Source: Variovorax sp. Root473
GTDB lineage: Bacteria; Pseudomonadota; Gammaproteobacteria; Burkholderiales; Burkholderiaceae_C
DNA length: 64,000 nt
Reading direction: 5' to 3'
Assembly (NCBI RefSeq): GCF_001426505.1
Contig: NZ_LMEV01000017.1
Coordinates: 451,498 to 515,497, forward strand
Shown here: in pieces, positions 1 through 8,252 of the stretch
Numbering within the stretch: the first letter of the stretch is position 1
Layout of the letters: each line of letters opens with the position of its first letter
Notes under the pieces: generated by a model
The model's input: only the letters and a program-made list of their open reading frames with translations
What the model was told of the DNA's origin: nothing
Database searches by the model: none
Position numbers and translations under genes: made by a program

Positions 1-148
1 GGCCGCGCGCGTGTGCGGCCTGAAGACGGCGTACATCGAGCGGCCCCATGAGTTCGGCCGCAGGCAGCCGAAGGATGTGTCGCCGCAGCCGGACAACAGC
101 CTGCATGTGCGCGACATCGTCGCGCTGGCCGACCGGCTGGGCTGCTGA
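1..148 (+). CDS. Haloacid dehalogenase type II, C-terminal end (partial)
   Basis: Only the last 48 codons lie in the window (reading frame 2, stop TGA at 146-148). The residues begin AARVCGLKTAYIERP and end DIVALADRLGC, which resembles the C-terminal region of type II 2-haloacid dehalogenases, where a segment of the form AARxxGLxTAxIxRP is followed by DIVALADRLG. The family hydrolyses 2-haloalkanoic acids or serves as a generic HAD-fold hydrolase. The catalytic Asp would lie upstream of the window, so activity cannot be judged. The next gene is convergent, ending 16 bp away. Confidence 0.7.
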   Translation, partial: AARVCGLKTAYIERPHEFGRRQPKDVSPQPDNSLHVRDIVALADRLGC

Positions 149-164
149 CCGATCGACTTGTCGA

Positions 165-728
165 TCAGTCGGTGACGAGCTTTTCCACCGTGCGCAGGTT
201 GCGCGTGGTGGTGCTCGACTTGTAGCGGGTCTTCGCAAGCAGCTTCGCCACCGGCGTCTCCAGGCTTTCGCCGCGCGGGCATTGCCAGTACAGCGCGCCA
301 TCGCCGCGCACCAGCTGTTCGACCTTCGCATCGACCGTGCCGGCCTTCTCGATGATCTCGTCGAGCATCGCTGCGTCGGAGCCGAACACGATGTATGGAT
401 GGCGCTCGTCATCGATCCGCTCGAAGGGGTAGCTTGCAGCCATGTCGGCCACCTGCTTCTGCGTGAGCAGCACGATCCACGCCTCGTAGCCGAAGCACCG
501 GCGCAGTGCCTGCTCGATGCGCGTGCGCAGCGCGGCGGCGTCGGGCGTGTCGGTGTCGAACAGCACGTTGCCGCTGGCGAGCACGGTGCGCACGGCGCCG
601 AAGCCGAGTTCGTCGGCGAACAGCGCCTTCAGGTCGGCGCTCTTGATCGTGATGCCGTTGACGTTCACGCCGCGCAGCAGGGCGACGTAGCGTGTCAGCG
701 GCGCTTGCTTTTTCTTCGGGCTTGCCAT
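165..728 (-). CDS. DUF1697 domain-containing protein
   Basis: A 187-residue protein of the DUF1697 family. The hallmark N-terminal block YVALLRGVNVNG (about residues 14-25) and the following LASGNVLFDT block are both present. The length is normal for the family, whose biochemical function is not established. The N-terminus MASPKKK is lysine rich and there is no signal peptide, so it is probably cytoplasmic. It is transcribed leftward, 25 bp downstream of the glyoxalase gene, and could share its transcript. Family assignment is firm; no function is proposed. Confidence 0.85.
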   Translation of the reverse strand: MASPKKKQAPLTRYVALLRGVNVNGITIKSADLKALFADELGFGAVRTVLASGNVLFDTDTPDAAALRTRIEQALRRCFGYEAWIVLLTQKQVADMAASYPFERIDDERHPYIVFGSDAAMLDEIIEKAGTVDAKVEQLVRGDGALYWQCPRGESLETPVAKLLAKTRYKSSTTTRNLRTVEKLVTD

Positions 729-753
729 GGCGTTGCGTGCGGCCCGAAACGGC

Positions 754-1167
754 TCAGCGCAGGCCGCCGCCCGCGGCGTTCTCGTTGCGCTGGATCAATT
801 CAATCTTGTAGCCGTCGGGGTCCGTCACGAAGGCGATCACCGTCGTGCCGCCCTTGACAGGACCGGCCTCGCGCGTCACGTTGCCGCCCGAGGCCTTGAT
901 CTTGTCGCAGGCTGCATAAGCGTCGGGCACGCCGAGCGCGATGTGGCCGTAGGCGGTGCCCAGTTCGTAGCGCTCGGTGCCCCAGTTGTAGGTGAGCTCG
1001 ATCTCGGCCTGGTCGGGGTTGCCGTTGCCGTAGCCGACGAAGGCGAGGCTGTACTTGTACTCGGGGTTTTCCGACGTGCGCAGCAGCGTCATGCCGAGCA
1101 CCTGCGTGTAGAAGTCGATGGAGCGCTGGAGATTGCCAACGCGCAGCATGGTGTGGAGAAGTCGCAT
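754..1167 (-). CDS. gloA: Lactoylglutathione lyase (glyoxalase I)
   Basis: This 137-residue protein isomerises the hemithioacetal of methylglyoxal and glutathione to S-lactoylglutathione in the cytoplasm. All four metal ligands of the short Ni-type glyoxalase I are in place: His5, Glu57, His75 and Glu123. The N-terminus [13 protein letters not shown] and the block [11 protein letters not shown] match the bacterial family closely, and the length equals the usual ~135 residues. It lies just downstream of a glutathione S-transferase on the same strand, which fits a glutathione-linked detoxification neighbourhood. Confidence 0.95.
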   Translation of the reverse strand: MRLLHTMLRVGNLQRSIDFYTQVLGMTLLRTSENPEYKYSLAFVGYGNGNPDQAEIELTYNWGTERYELGTAYGHIALGVPDAYAACDKIKASGGNVTREAGPVKGGTTVIAFVTDPDGYKIELIQRNENAAGGGLR

Positions 1168-1223
1168 CTCGTGGGTCGTGTCGTTAGGGGGAGGGCGCTA
1201 TTGTCGCCCTCTGCTCCTGGCGA

Positions 1224-1904
1224 TCAAGCCGCCAGCGTCAGCAGGTGTGCCTGGTGCTTCCTCAAAAAATCCATCAGGTGCTGCGGATATTCGGGCACCA
1301 CCGCCGCGCGCACGCTGGGGCGCGCCGCCAGCGCATGGCGCCAGGCATTCACCTTGGGCAGCGCGTCGAACAGGTGCGAATCGCTGATGGCGTCGAACAC
1401 CTCGAAGTAACGGAACACCGGCGCGAAGACCGCATCGACGAGGCTGAAGGCCTCGCCTGCGAAGTACGGACCTTTCCCGAGCGCGGCTTCGACGCGTGCG
1501 AACCTGGCGGCCAGTGCCTCGCGCTTCTGTGCGAACACGGCGGCGTCCTGCGTGGTTTCGTAGCCCCACAGGTCGGCGAGGATGGCCGAGCCGAATTCCA
1601 TCCATGCGCGATGCTGCGCACGTGCGAGCGGGTCTTCGGGGTGCAGGCGGGCGCCGGGTTGCGTCTCCTCGAGGTATTCGCAGATCACGTTGCTCTCGAA
1701 CAGCACGGCCTCGGTGCCGTCGGGGCGCTGCACCTTCAGCAGCGGCACCTTGCCCAGCGGCGAGATGTCGAGAAACCACTGGGGCTTGTTCGCGAGATCG
1801 ATCACGACGCGCTCGAAGGGCACGTTCTTCTCGTGCAGCGCGATCGCGGCGCGTTGCACGTAGGGGCACAGCAGGTGGCTGACGAGGGTGAGGGCCTGGG
1901 TCAT
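1224..1904 (-). CDS. Glutathione S-transferase family protein
   Basis: A 226-residue soluble glutathione transferase. The N-terminal thioredoxin-like domain starts MTQALTLVSHLLCPYVQR, with the family CPYVQR motif (Cys13) expected to contact glutathione, followed by DISPLGKVPLL with the conserved cis-Pro and by LFESNVICEYLEE, the glutathione-binding ES motif. The rest is the all-helical C-terminal domain. The start was placed at the ATG at 1904 because the 27 upstream codons are Arg/Pro-rich and unlike the family. The substrate is not deducible. It is co-directional with gloA (56 bp gap). Confidence 0.9.
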   Translation of the reverse strand: MTQALTLVSHLLCPYVQRAAIALHEKNVPFERVVIDLANKPQWFLDISPLGKVPLLKVQRPDGTEAVLFESNVICEYLEETQPGARLHPEDPLARAQHRAWMEFGSAILADLWGYETTQDAAVFAQKREALAARFARVEAALGKGPYFAGEAFSLVDAVFAPVFRYFEVFDAISDSHLFDALPKVNAWRHALAARPSVRAAVVPEYPQHLMDFLRKHQAHLLTLAA

Positions 1905-2006
1905 GGGGCGTTCCGTTCTCGAAGGTTGGGGTCGGGGTCGCCGCGATTCTTGCGGGCCTGAACAACCTTTTCCCGCAAAGCCCATTCGCCAGACGCGCCC
2001 CTTGTG

Positions 2007-2702
2007 CTAGGGCGTTGGCGACGCCACGGTCCCCAGCCAGTGCGTGATCCGCCCGTTGTGCATCACGCCGATGCGGTCGGCCATGGCGTGCGCCTCGGCC
2101 TCGTTGTGCGTGACGAGGATGGCGGTTTGCCCGGCCTTCTTCAGGATGCCGCGCACCTCGGCCGTCAGGCGCTCGCGCGTGCCGCCGTCGAGGTTGGAAA
2201 ACGGTTCGTCCAGCAGCAGCAGGGCGGGCGAAGGCGCCAGCGCGCGGGCCAGCGCGATGCGCTGCTGCTGGCCGCCCGACAGCTCGTGCGGGTAGCGCTC
2301 GCCGGCCTCGGCCAGGCCGACCAGCGCGAGCATCTCGGTCACGCGTGCCTGCTGCGCCGCGCGGCCCAGCCGGCGCAGGCCGAAGGCCACGTTCCTGGCG
2401 GCCGACAGGTGCGGGAACAGCGCGTACTCCTGGAACATCATGCCCACGCGCCGCTGCTCGGGCGGCAGGTGCTTCTGGGGCGACGACAGCAGCGTGTCGC
2501 CGAGGCGGATGGTGCCGTCGCGCACGGGCTCGAAGCCGGCGATGGCGCGCAGCACCGTGGTCTTGCCGCAGCCCGAGGGGCCGAACAGGCAGGCGATCTC
2601 GCCCGCAGGCAGGTCCAGCGAGAAGCCGTCGACCACCGTGTGCGGGCCGCGCGGCGTGTCGTAGGCGAGCTGGAGCGAGTCGAGATGAAGCGGGGAACTC
2701 AT
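2007..2702 (-). CDS. fbpC: Ferric iron ABC transporter ATPase (FbpC-like, short form)
   Basis: This is the nucleotide-binding subunit that powers Fe(III) import with the two upstream genes. The 231-residue protein has Walker A GPSGCGKT (41-48), the Q-loop MFQEYALFPHL, signature LSGGQQQRIALARAL, Walker B LLLLDEPFSNLD and the H-loop VTHNEAEAH. FbpC proteins are usually about 350 residues with a C-terminal TOBE-type regulatory domain; here the protein stops after the ATPase core (LGTVASPTP), so that domain is absent. The start was set at the ATG at 2702 because the upstream codons run into the permease gene in another frame. Confidence 0.88.
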   Translation of the reverse strand: MSSPLHLDSLQLAYDTPRGPHTVVDGFSLDLPAGEIACLFGPSGCGKTTVLRAIAGFEPVRDGTIRLGDTLLSSPQKHLPPEQRRVGMMFQEYALFPHLSAARNVAFGLRRLGRAAQQARVTEMLALVGLAEAGERYPHELSGGQQQRIALARALAPSPALLLLDEPFSNLDGGTRERLTAEVRGILKKAGQTAILVTHNEAEAHAMADRIGVMHNGRITHWLGTVASPTP

Positions 2703-2763
2703 TGGAAAACCTTCGTGCTTCGCACTTCGGTGCGAGCTTGCTTGGGACGGCTCGGCGCGGCGC

Positions 2764-4449
2764 TCATGCAGGGTCCGTGTCGGGAGGCGTCGCCGCCGGC
2801 GTCGTGCCGAGCTGGTTGCGCGCCAGCAGCACCACCGGCAGCAGGCCGGCGACCACGATGGCCAGCGCGGCGATCGCGCCTTCCTCGTAGGTGCCGCGCG
2901 CGGCCTCGGCATAGAGCCAGGTGGCGAGGGTGTCGAAGTTGGCCGGGCGCAGCAGCAGCGTGGCCGGCAGTTCTTTCATGGCGTCGACGAAGACCAGCAG
3001 CGCGCCCGCCGCGATGGCGGGCTGCAGCAGCGGAAGGTGCACCCGGCGCAGCGTGCCACCGGTGGTTTCGCCGAGCAGGCGCGAGGCCTGCTCGATGGCC
3101 GGCGGAATGCGCGCCAGCCCGGCCTCGATGCCACCCACGGGCATCGCAAGAAAACGGATGGCGCAGGCCACGACCAGCACGACGCCCGCGCCCATCAGCG
3201 GCAGCCCTTGCCAGCCCATCGCGCCGGCCAGCGCCGCGTCCAAGGCCAGCGCCGGCGTCAGCAGGCCGATGGCGAGCACGGTGCCCGGCACCGCGTAGCC
3301 CATCGTGGCCACGCGTGCCTGCCAGCGTGCGCGGTTGGGGCTCGTGCCCTGGCTGCGCGAGGCCCAGGCCACGACCAGCCCGGCCGTCACGGCCACCACC
3401 GTCACGCCGGCCGCGAGCGCCAGCGTGTTGCCCAGGCTGGCCACGAGGCCTTGCGAAATCCCGCCGCCCTGGCGCAGCCGCTTGCCGCTTTCCCAGACCA
3501 GGTACAGCGCGGGCGCGACAAAGCCGATCAGCACCGGCAGCGTCGCCGTCGCGGTCGCTGCCCACGCTGCGCCGCCGTGCAGGCGCCGGGGCTGCACCGC
3601 GCGCATGCGCTGCGCGGAACCGAAGCGCTGGTGCTGGCGTCCGTTGCGTTCGAGCCAGACCAGCGCCACCACCACGAACAGCATCGCGCAGGCGATCTGT
3701 GCGGCGCCGGCCAGGTCGGAACGCGTGATCCAGGTGGTGTAGACCGCTACCGTGAGCGTGTTCACGCCGAGGAATTCGGAAGCGCCGATGTCGTTGAGCG
3801 TTTCGAGCAGCGCGAGGCTCAGGCCGACGGCCAGCGCCGGCCGCGCGAGCGGCAACGCCACGCGGAAGAACGCGCCACGCCGGTTCTCGCCCAGCGTGCG
3901 CGCCGCTTCCATCAGGTGCGCCGGCTGGGTCATGAACATCGCGCGCGCCGTCATGTAGACATACGGATAGAGCACGAAACCCAGCACGAAGATCGCGCCC
4001 GGCATCGAGCGCAGGTCGGGCAGCCGGAACTGGCGCGGGCTGTCGAAACCCAGCATCCAGCGGATCGCGCCCTGCACGGGGCCGATGGGGTGCAGCAGGT
4101 CGAGGTAGGCGAAGGCGACGATGTAGGTCGGCATCGCCAGCGGCAGCAGCAGCGCCCAGTTCAGCACGCCGCGCCCGGGGAAATCATGCGCCGTGACCAG
4201 CCAGGCGCAGCCGGTGCCGATCACGAGGACGAGGGTGCCGACGCCCGCGAGCAGCAGCGCCGTGTTGAGTGCCGCCTGCGGCAGCACATGCGCGAACAGC
4301 GGCCCCCAGTGGCCGACGCCCGAACCGAACGCGAGCCACGCCAGCGTGAGCACCGGCGCGAGCACGCCGAGCGCGATCAGGAACGACGCGCAGCGCCACG
4401 CCGGGCCCGCGGCGCGCAGGCCCGGCGGCTGGCGCCGCGAAATCAGCAT
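2764..4449 (-). CDS. fbpB: Ferric iron ABC transporter permease (double-domain FbpB)
   Basis: A 561-residue inner-membrane permease made of two fused BPD-type halves, as in FbpB. Each half carries an EAA coupling loop for the ATPase: MEAARTLGENRRGAFFRVALP in the first and EQASRLLGETTGGTLRRVHLP in the second. Many hydrophobic segments (for example LNWALLLPLAMPTYIVAFAYL) fit about 12 membrane helices. It lies between the binding-protein gene (35 bp upstream) and the ATPase gene (61 bp downstream), the usual fbpABC order. Length and architecture are normal. Confidence 0.92.
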   Translation of the reverse strand: MLISRRQPPGLRAAGPAWRCASFLIALGVLAPVLTLAWLAFGSGVGHWGPLFAHVLPQAALNTALLLAGVGTLVLVIGTGCAWLVTAHDFPGRGVLNWALLLPLAMPTYIVAFAYLDLLHPIGPVQGAIRWMLGFDSPRQFRLPDLRSMPGAIFVLGFVLYPYVYMTARAMFMTQPAHLMEAARTLGENRRGAFFRVALPLARPALAVGLSLALLETLNDIGASEFLGVNTLTVAVYTTWITRSDLAGAAQIACAMLFVVVALVWLERNGRQHQRFGSAQRMRAVQPRRLHGGAAWAATATATLPVLIGFVAPALYLVWESGKRLRQGGGISQGLVASLGNTLALAAGVTVVAVTAGLVVAWASRSQGTSPNRARWQARVATMGYAVPGTVLAIGLLTPALALDAALAGAMGWQGLPLMGAGVVLVVACAIRFLAMPVGGIEAGLARIPPAIEQASRLLGETTGGTLRRVHLPLLQPAIAAGALLVFVDAMKELPATLLLRPANFDTLATWLYAEAARGTYEEGAIAALAIVVAGLLPVVLLARNQLGTTPAATPPDTDPA

Positions 4450-4484
4450 TCAGTTGCCGGCACGGCGTGCTCGGCCATGCAAGG

Positions 4485-5546
4485 TCACTGGTCGAAGCCG
4501 ACCTTGTCCACCAGGGCGCTGGCCTGCTTGCGGTACTTGGCAATCTCGGTCAGCGGCAGCGGGTCGACCTTCAACTCGCCGATGGACTGGCCGATGATCG
4601 GGTCGAGGGCCACGCCCTTGCGCACCGGGTACTCGTAGTTGGTCTGGGCGTAGAGCGCCTGCGCCGGTTCCGACACCAGGAACTCGAGCAGCTTGACCGC
4701 GTTGGCGCGTTGCGGCGCATTCTTGGCCACGGCGGCGCCGCTGATGTTCACGTGCGTGCCGCCGCTCTTCGCGTTGGCGAAGGTCGGGCGGATCACCTTG
4801 ATGGCGTCGCCCCACTTGCGCGCGTCGGTGCCTTCCTTGGCGCTCTTCATCTGTCCGACGTAGTACGAGTTGGCCACGCCGATGTCGCAGATGCCGCCGA
4901 GGATGTCGCGTGCCACGTCGCGGTCGCCGCCGGTGGCCTTGCGCGCCAGGTTGCCCTTGACGCCGCGCAGCCACTGCTCGGTCTTGACCTCGCCGTCGTG
5001 CGCGATCATCGCGGCCACCAGGGCCGTGTTGTAGGGATGCTGGCCGGCGCGGATGCAGACCTTGCCCTTGTACTTCGAGTTGGCCAGGTCTTCGTAGCGG
5101 AAGCTGGTCAGTGGCTGGTTCTTGTCGGCGTACAGCACGCGGGCGCGCAGCGAGAGCGCGAACCACTGGCCGTCGGCACCGCGCAGGTTGGCCGGAATGG
5201 CCGACTCGAGCGCGGCCGATTTCACCGGCTGCGTGACGCCGCCTTCGACGAGGTCGACGAGGTTGCCGATGTCCACGGTCATCAGCACGTCGGCCGGCGA
5301 GCGGGCACCTTCGGCCTTCACGCGCTCCAGCAGGCCGTCCTTCACGAACACCGTGTTCACCTTGATGCTGCTCTGCGCGCTGAACGCCGAGATGAGCGGC
5401 TGGATCAGCGCAGGCTCGCGCGTCGTGTAGAGCGTGAGCTCGTCGGTGGCGGCGTGCGCGGGCAGCGCGGAAAGGGCGAGCCAGGCAGCGGACACGCCGA
5501 GGAGGGCGTGCGCCACGCGGCCCTGGGAGCCGGAACGGTCGGTCAT
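4485..5546 (-). CDS. fbpA: Fe(III) ABC transporter substrate-binding protein
   Basis: A periplasmic ferric-ion binding protein of 353 residues. A signal peptide with cleavage near ALPAHA-ATDE (about residue 32) is followed by the FbpA start ELTLYTTREPALIQPLI. The adjacent tyrosines in NSYYVGQ (Tyr228-Tyr229) match the paired Tyr ligands that hold iron in FbpA/FutA proteins. The ATG at 5546 was chosen over one 15 codons upstream because it gives a normal signal peptide. It is the first gene of the fbpABC operon, and a Fur-like sequence lies about 70 bp upstream, so iron repression is plausible. Confidence 0.93.
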   Translation of the reverse strand: MTDRSGSQGRVAHALLGVSAAWLALSALPAHAATDELTLYTTREPALIQPLISAFSAQSSIKVNTVFVKDGLLERVKAEGARSPADVLMTVDIGNLVDLVEGGVTQPVKSAALESAIPANLRGADGQWFALSLRARVLYADKNQPLTSFRYEDLANSKYKGKVCIRAGQHPYNTALVAAMIAHDGEVKTEQWLRGVKGNLARKATGGDRDVARDILGGICDIGVANSYYVGQMKSAKEGTDARKWGDAIKVIRPTFANAKSGGTHVNISGAAVAKNAPQRANAVKLLEFLVSEPAQALYAQTNYEYPVRKGVALDPIIGQSIGELKVDPLPLTEIAKYRKQASALVDKVGFDQ

Positions 5547-5613
5547 GAAGAGGATCCTCCAGGTGCGGTGAGGTTGTTCTGGGAAAGGCATCGGCGACGA
5601 CGGAGCGTGTCGC

Positions 5614-5631
5614 TGATGCGAACAATTATCA
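5614..5631. promoter_or_regulatory. Candidate Fur box upstream of fbpA
   Basis: On the leftward strand the sequence reads TGATAATTGTTCGCATCA. The first seven bases match the TGATAAT half of the classical Fur site and the outer TGAT/ATCA ends are symmetric, but the second half is degenerate. It sits 68-85 bp upstream of the fbpA start, in the only sizeable gap before the operon. The match is partial and was judged by eye. Confidence 0.4.
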
Positions 5632-5696
5632 CTGACGGGGAGGAGCGGGGCTTCCTTTGGCTTACAGCTTGAGGGCCTACTGGAAACAGAAATGCC

Positions 5697-6260
5697 TCAG
5701 CGCCCCGCCGGCACCTCGAACACCAGGCACGTCGTCGTCGCATGCGCATACAGCGTGCCGTCCGCCCCGACCAGCCGCGCTTCGGCGGTGGCGAGTTGCT
5801 TGCCGCAATGGATCACCTTGCCCTCAGCGCGCACGCGCTGCACCTTCGGCGTGAGGCCCTTGACGTAGTTCACGCTGAGCTCGGCGGTGGTGTAGGCGCG
5901 ACCGGGCGGCATCATGGTGTGGACCGAACAGCCCAGTGCAGAGTCGAGCATGGTGGCGACCCAGCCGCCGTGGATGGTGCCCAGCGGGTTCAGGTGCTGC
6001 GCCAACGGCGTGCCCTGGAAGATGGCGACGCCCTTGCTGACGGTCACGATGGTGAAGTCCAGCGTCTTGGCGATGGCGGCAAAAGGGATCTCGCCGTTGA
6101 GCATCGCCTGCATGACCTCCAGGCCGGTCTTGCCAGCGATCTGCTCGGGGCGCGCGAGGCCGGGTCCGGGACCGGCCTCAAGGCGCTCGACGATCTGCCG
6201 TTCTTCGGCGATCCATGCGTCGAGCAGGTTGGGGGTGTCGGTGGAAGCTTGCTGCGTCAT
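5697..6260 (-). CDS. PaaI-family hotdog-fold thioesterase
   Basis: A 187-residue acyl-CoA thioesterase-like protein. The block LNPLGTIHGGWVATMLDSALGCSVHTMMP carries the HGG motif and downstream acidic residue typical of PaaI/YbgC-like hotdog enzymes. An N-terminal extension of about 50 residues precedes the hotdog fold. The start was taken at the ATG at 6260, because an upstream in-frame ATG would lie inside the palindromic operator region. It is divergent from the MarR regulator, with the two operator-like repeats in between, so it is a probable target of that regulator. The acyl-CoA substrate is unknown. Confidence 0.88.
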   Translation of the reverse strand: MTQQASTDTPNLLDAWIAEERQIVERLEAGPGPGLARPEQIAGKTGLEVMQAMLNGEIPFAAIAKTLDFTIVTVSKGVAIFQGTPLAQHLNPLGTIHGGWVATMLDSALGCSVHTMMPPGRAYTTAELSVNYVKGLTPKVQRVRAEGKVIHCGKQLATAEARLVGADGTLYAHATTTCLVFEVPAGR

Positions 6261-6299
6261 GCCTGTGTTCCTGCTGGGGGCTTTGGTGAGGGAGTTTGA

Positions 6300-6326
6300 T
6301 TGCATATGCAATAGTTGCACATACAA
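6300..6326. promoter_or_regulatory. Tandem palindromic operator, probably for the adjacent MarR regulator
   Basis: Two copies of a 12-bp site lie 15 bp apart centre to centre: TTGCATATGCAA (6300-6311, a perfect palindrome) and TTGCACATACAA (6315-6326, same outer TTGCA/CAA with changes inside). They fill the gap between the thioesterase and marR starts; the second ends 9 bp before the marR ATG. MarR dimers commonly bind palindromes with TTG...CAA half-sites in such divergent promoters. Binding is inferred. Confidence 0.65.
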
Positions 6327-6335
6327 TAATAACCC

Positions 6336-6791
6336 ATGGACTCACCGACCCAACCCCGCGGCTGCACCAGCTTCAAGGTGCGCCAGCTTTCGCGCCGCCT
6401 GTCGCAGCACTACGACGCCGAGGTGTCGCACAGCGGCCTGAAGACCACGCAGTACTCGCTGCTGTCGCACCTGGCGCGGCTTGGTCCTTCGCGCCCGGTC
6501 GACCTGGCGGGCGAACTCAAGATGACCGCTTCGACCCTGAGCCGCAACCTGCAGCCGCTGATCGCCGCGGGCTTCATCGCACAGGGGGCAGGCGCGGATG
6601 CACGCAGTCTGCTGGTGCAGCTCACCGAAACGGGCGAGGCCAAGCGCCGCGAAGCGCAGCAGCACTGGAAGGCGGCGCAGCAGAAGATCAATGCGCTGCT
6701 GGGCGTGGAGCGTGTGCTCGCATTGCATCAGCTGATCGACGAGGCGATGGACCTGCTGGGGGCCGACGACGCGCCCGCCATCGAAGACTGA
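6336..6791 (+). CDS. MarR family transcriptional regulator
   Basis: A 151-residue winged-helix regulator. The DNA-binding region is visible as LKTTQYSLLSHLARLGPSRPVDLAGELKMTASTLSRNLQPLIAAGFI, followed by the wing GAGADARSLLVQLTETGEAKR; the C-terminal helix would complete the dimer interface. It starts nine bases after a pair of TTGCA-type palindromes, which suggests autoregulation and control of the divergent thioesterase and perhaps the MFS, MATE and SDR genes downstream. The ligand cannot be predicted. Confidence 0.92.
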   Translation: MDSPTQPRGCTSFKVRQLSRRLSQHYDAEVSHSGLKTTQYSLLSHLARLGPSRPVDLAGELKMTASTLSRNLQPLIAAGFIAQGAGADARSLLVQLTETGEAKRREAQQHWKAAQQKINALLGVERVLALHQLIDEAMDLLGADDAPAIED

Positions 6792-6920
6792 GCGTCTTTC
6801 CACTCCGAGCGATACCGAGACCCACGACATTTTTTTCACCACGCGCAGAGGCTGAGTGCGCGAGTGCGTTGCTTGCGTTGCCGTCTTCCTCCTCCATTCA
6901 ATTCCAACAGCAGAGGTTCC

Positions 6921-8237
6921 ATGTTCGCCACCCACGTCTCCGCATGGCTGCAACGCCGCGGCATCCACTACGGCTGGATCGTCGCGGCCGTCACCTTCCT
7001 GACCATGCTCACCATGTCGGCCGCGCTCGGCCTGCCGGGCGCGATGATGAAGCCGCTCGGTGAGGAGTTCGGCTGGAGCACGGAGCAGATCTCGTCGGCG
7101 CTCGCGCTGCGCTTTGCACTGTTCGGTCTCATGGGCCCGTTCGCCGCGGTGCTGATGGAGCGCTACGGCCTGCGCGTGGTGATGTGCGCCGGCCTCACGC
7201 TGGTCGGGCTGGGCATGGCGCTGGTCACCACGGCCTCGCAGCTGTGGCAGCTCTTCGTGCTGTGGAGTTTGATGCTCGGCCTGGGCACCGGCATGACGGC
7301 ACTGGTGCTCGGTGCCGTGGTGGCCAACCGCTGGTTCGTCGCGCGGCGCGGCCTGGTCGTGGGCATGCTCACGGCCAGCGCGGCCACGGGCCAGCTCGCC
7401 TTTTTGCCGCTGGCGGCCTGGATGATCGAGCACTGGGGCTGGCGTTCGGCCATCGTGCCGATCGTCGTCGGCAGCGTGGTGATTGCGCTGCTCGCGCTGT
7501 GCCTGGTGCGCAACCGGCCGTCGGACATCGGCCTGCAACCCTACGGTGAGGCGCCCGGCACGCAGCCGGCGCCCGCACCCGCCTTCACGATGAACTTCGC
7601 CACGCCGTTCCGCGTGCTGCGCGAGGTCGCCACCAACCGCACCTTCCTGATCCTGGCCGGCACCTTCTTCATCTGCGGCCTGAGCACCAACGGCCTGGTG
7701 CAGACGCACTTCATCTCGCTGTGCGGCGACTACGGCATGAGCGCCGTGCCCGCCGCTTCGGTGCTCGCGATGATGGGCGCCTTCGACTTCGTCGGCACCA
7801 TCCTGTCGGGCTGGCTCTCCGATCGCTACGACAACCGCAAGCTGCTCTTCTGGTATTACGGCCTGCGCGGGCTGTCGCTGTTCTGGCTGCCGCACTCCGA
7901 ATTCACGATCTATGGCCTGGGCCTGTTCGCGATGTTCTACGGCCTCGACTGGATCGCCACCGTGCCGCCGACCGTCAAGCTCGCGGGCGCTGCGTTCGGG
8001 CCCGCGAAGGTCGGGCTGGTGTTCGGCTGGATCTTCGCGGCGCACCAGTTGGGCGCGGCCACCGCGGCCTATGGCGCGGGCTTCGCGCGCACGCTGCTGC
8101 TGACCTACACGCCCGCGCTGTACACGGCCGGCGCGGCCTGCCTGTTCGCGGCGGTGATCGTCATGGCGATCCGCCGTCCCGCCAAGACTGCCGCCGCACC
8201 CGCTGCGGCCACCACCAGCGCCGCCGCGCGCGCCTGA
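6921..8237 (+). CDS. MFS transporter (monocarboxylate/oxalate-formate antiporter-like)
   Basis: A 438-residue major facilitator with about 12 hydrophobic segments. The start HYGWIVAAVTFLTMLTMSAALGLPGAMMKPLGEEFGWS is characteristic of the group containing oxalate:formate and monocarboxylate transporters, and the half-domain loop GWLSDRYDNRKLLFWYYGLRG carries the MFS motif. The ATG at 6921, 8 bp after AGAGG, was chosen; the upstream in-frame codons do not look like family sequence. It lies 129 bp after marR and 15 bp before the MATE gene, so MFS and MATE are probably co-transcribed. Substrate unknown. Confidence 0.88.
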   Translation: MFATHVSAWLQRRGIHYGWIVAAVTFLTMLTMSAALGLPGAMMKPLGEEFGWSTEQISSALALRFALFGLMGPFAAVLMERYGLRVVMCAGLTLVGLGMALVTTASQLWQLFVLWSLMLGLGTGMTALVLGAVVANRWFVARRGLVVGMLTASAATGQLAFLPLAAWMIEHWGWRSAIVPIVVGSVVIALLALCLVRNRPSDIGLQPYGEAPGTQPAPAPAFTMNFATPFRVLREVATNRTFLILAGTFFICGLSTNGLVQTHFISLCGDYGMSAVPAASVLAMMGAFDFVGTILSGWLSDRYDNRKLLFWYYGLRGLSLFWLPHSEFTIYGLGLFAMFYGLDWIATVPPTVKLAGAAFGPAKVGLVFGWIFAAHQLGAATAAYGAGFARTLLLTYTPALYTAGAACLFAAVIVMAIRRPAKTAAAPAAATTSAAARA

Positions 8238-8252
8238 ACGTCGCAGACTCGC

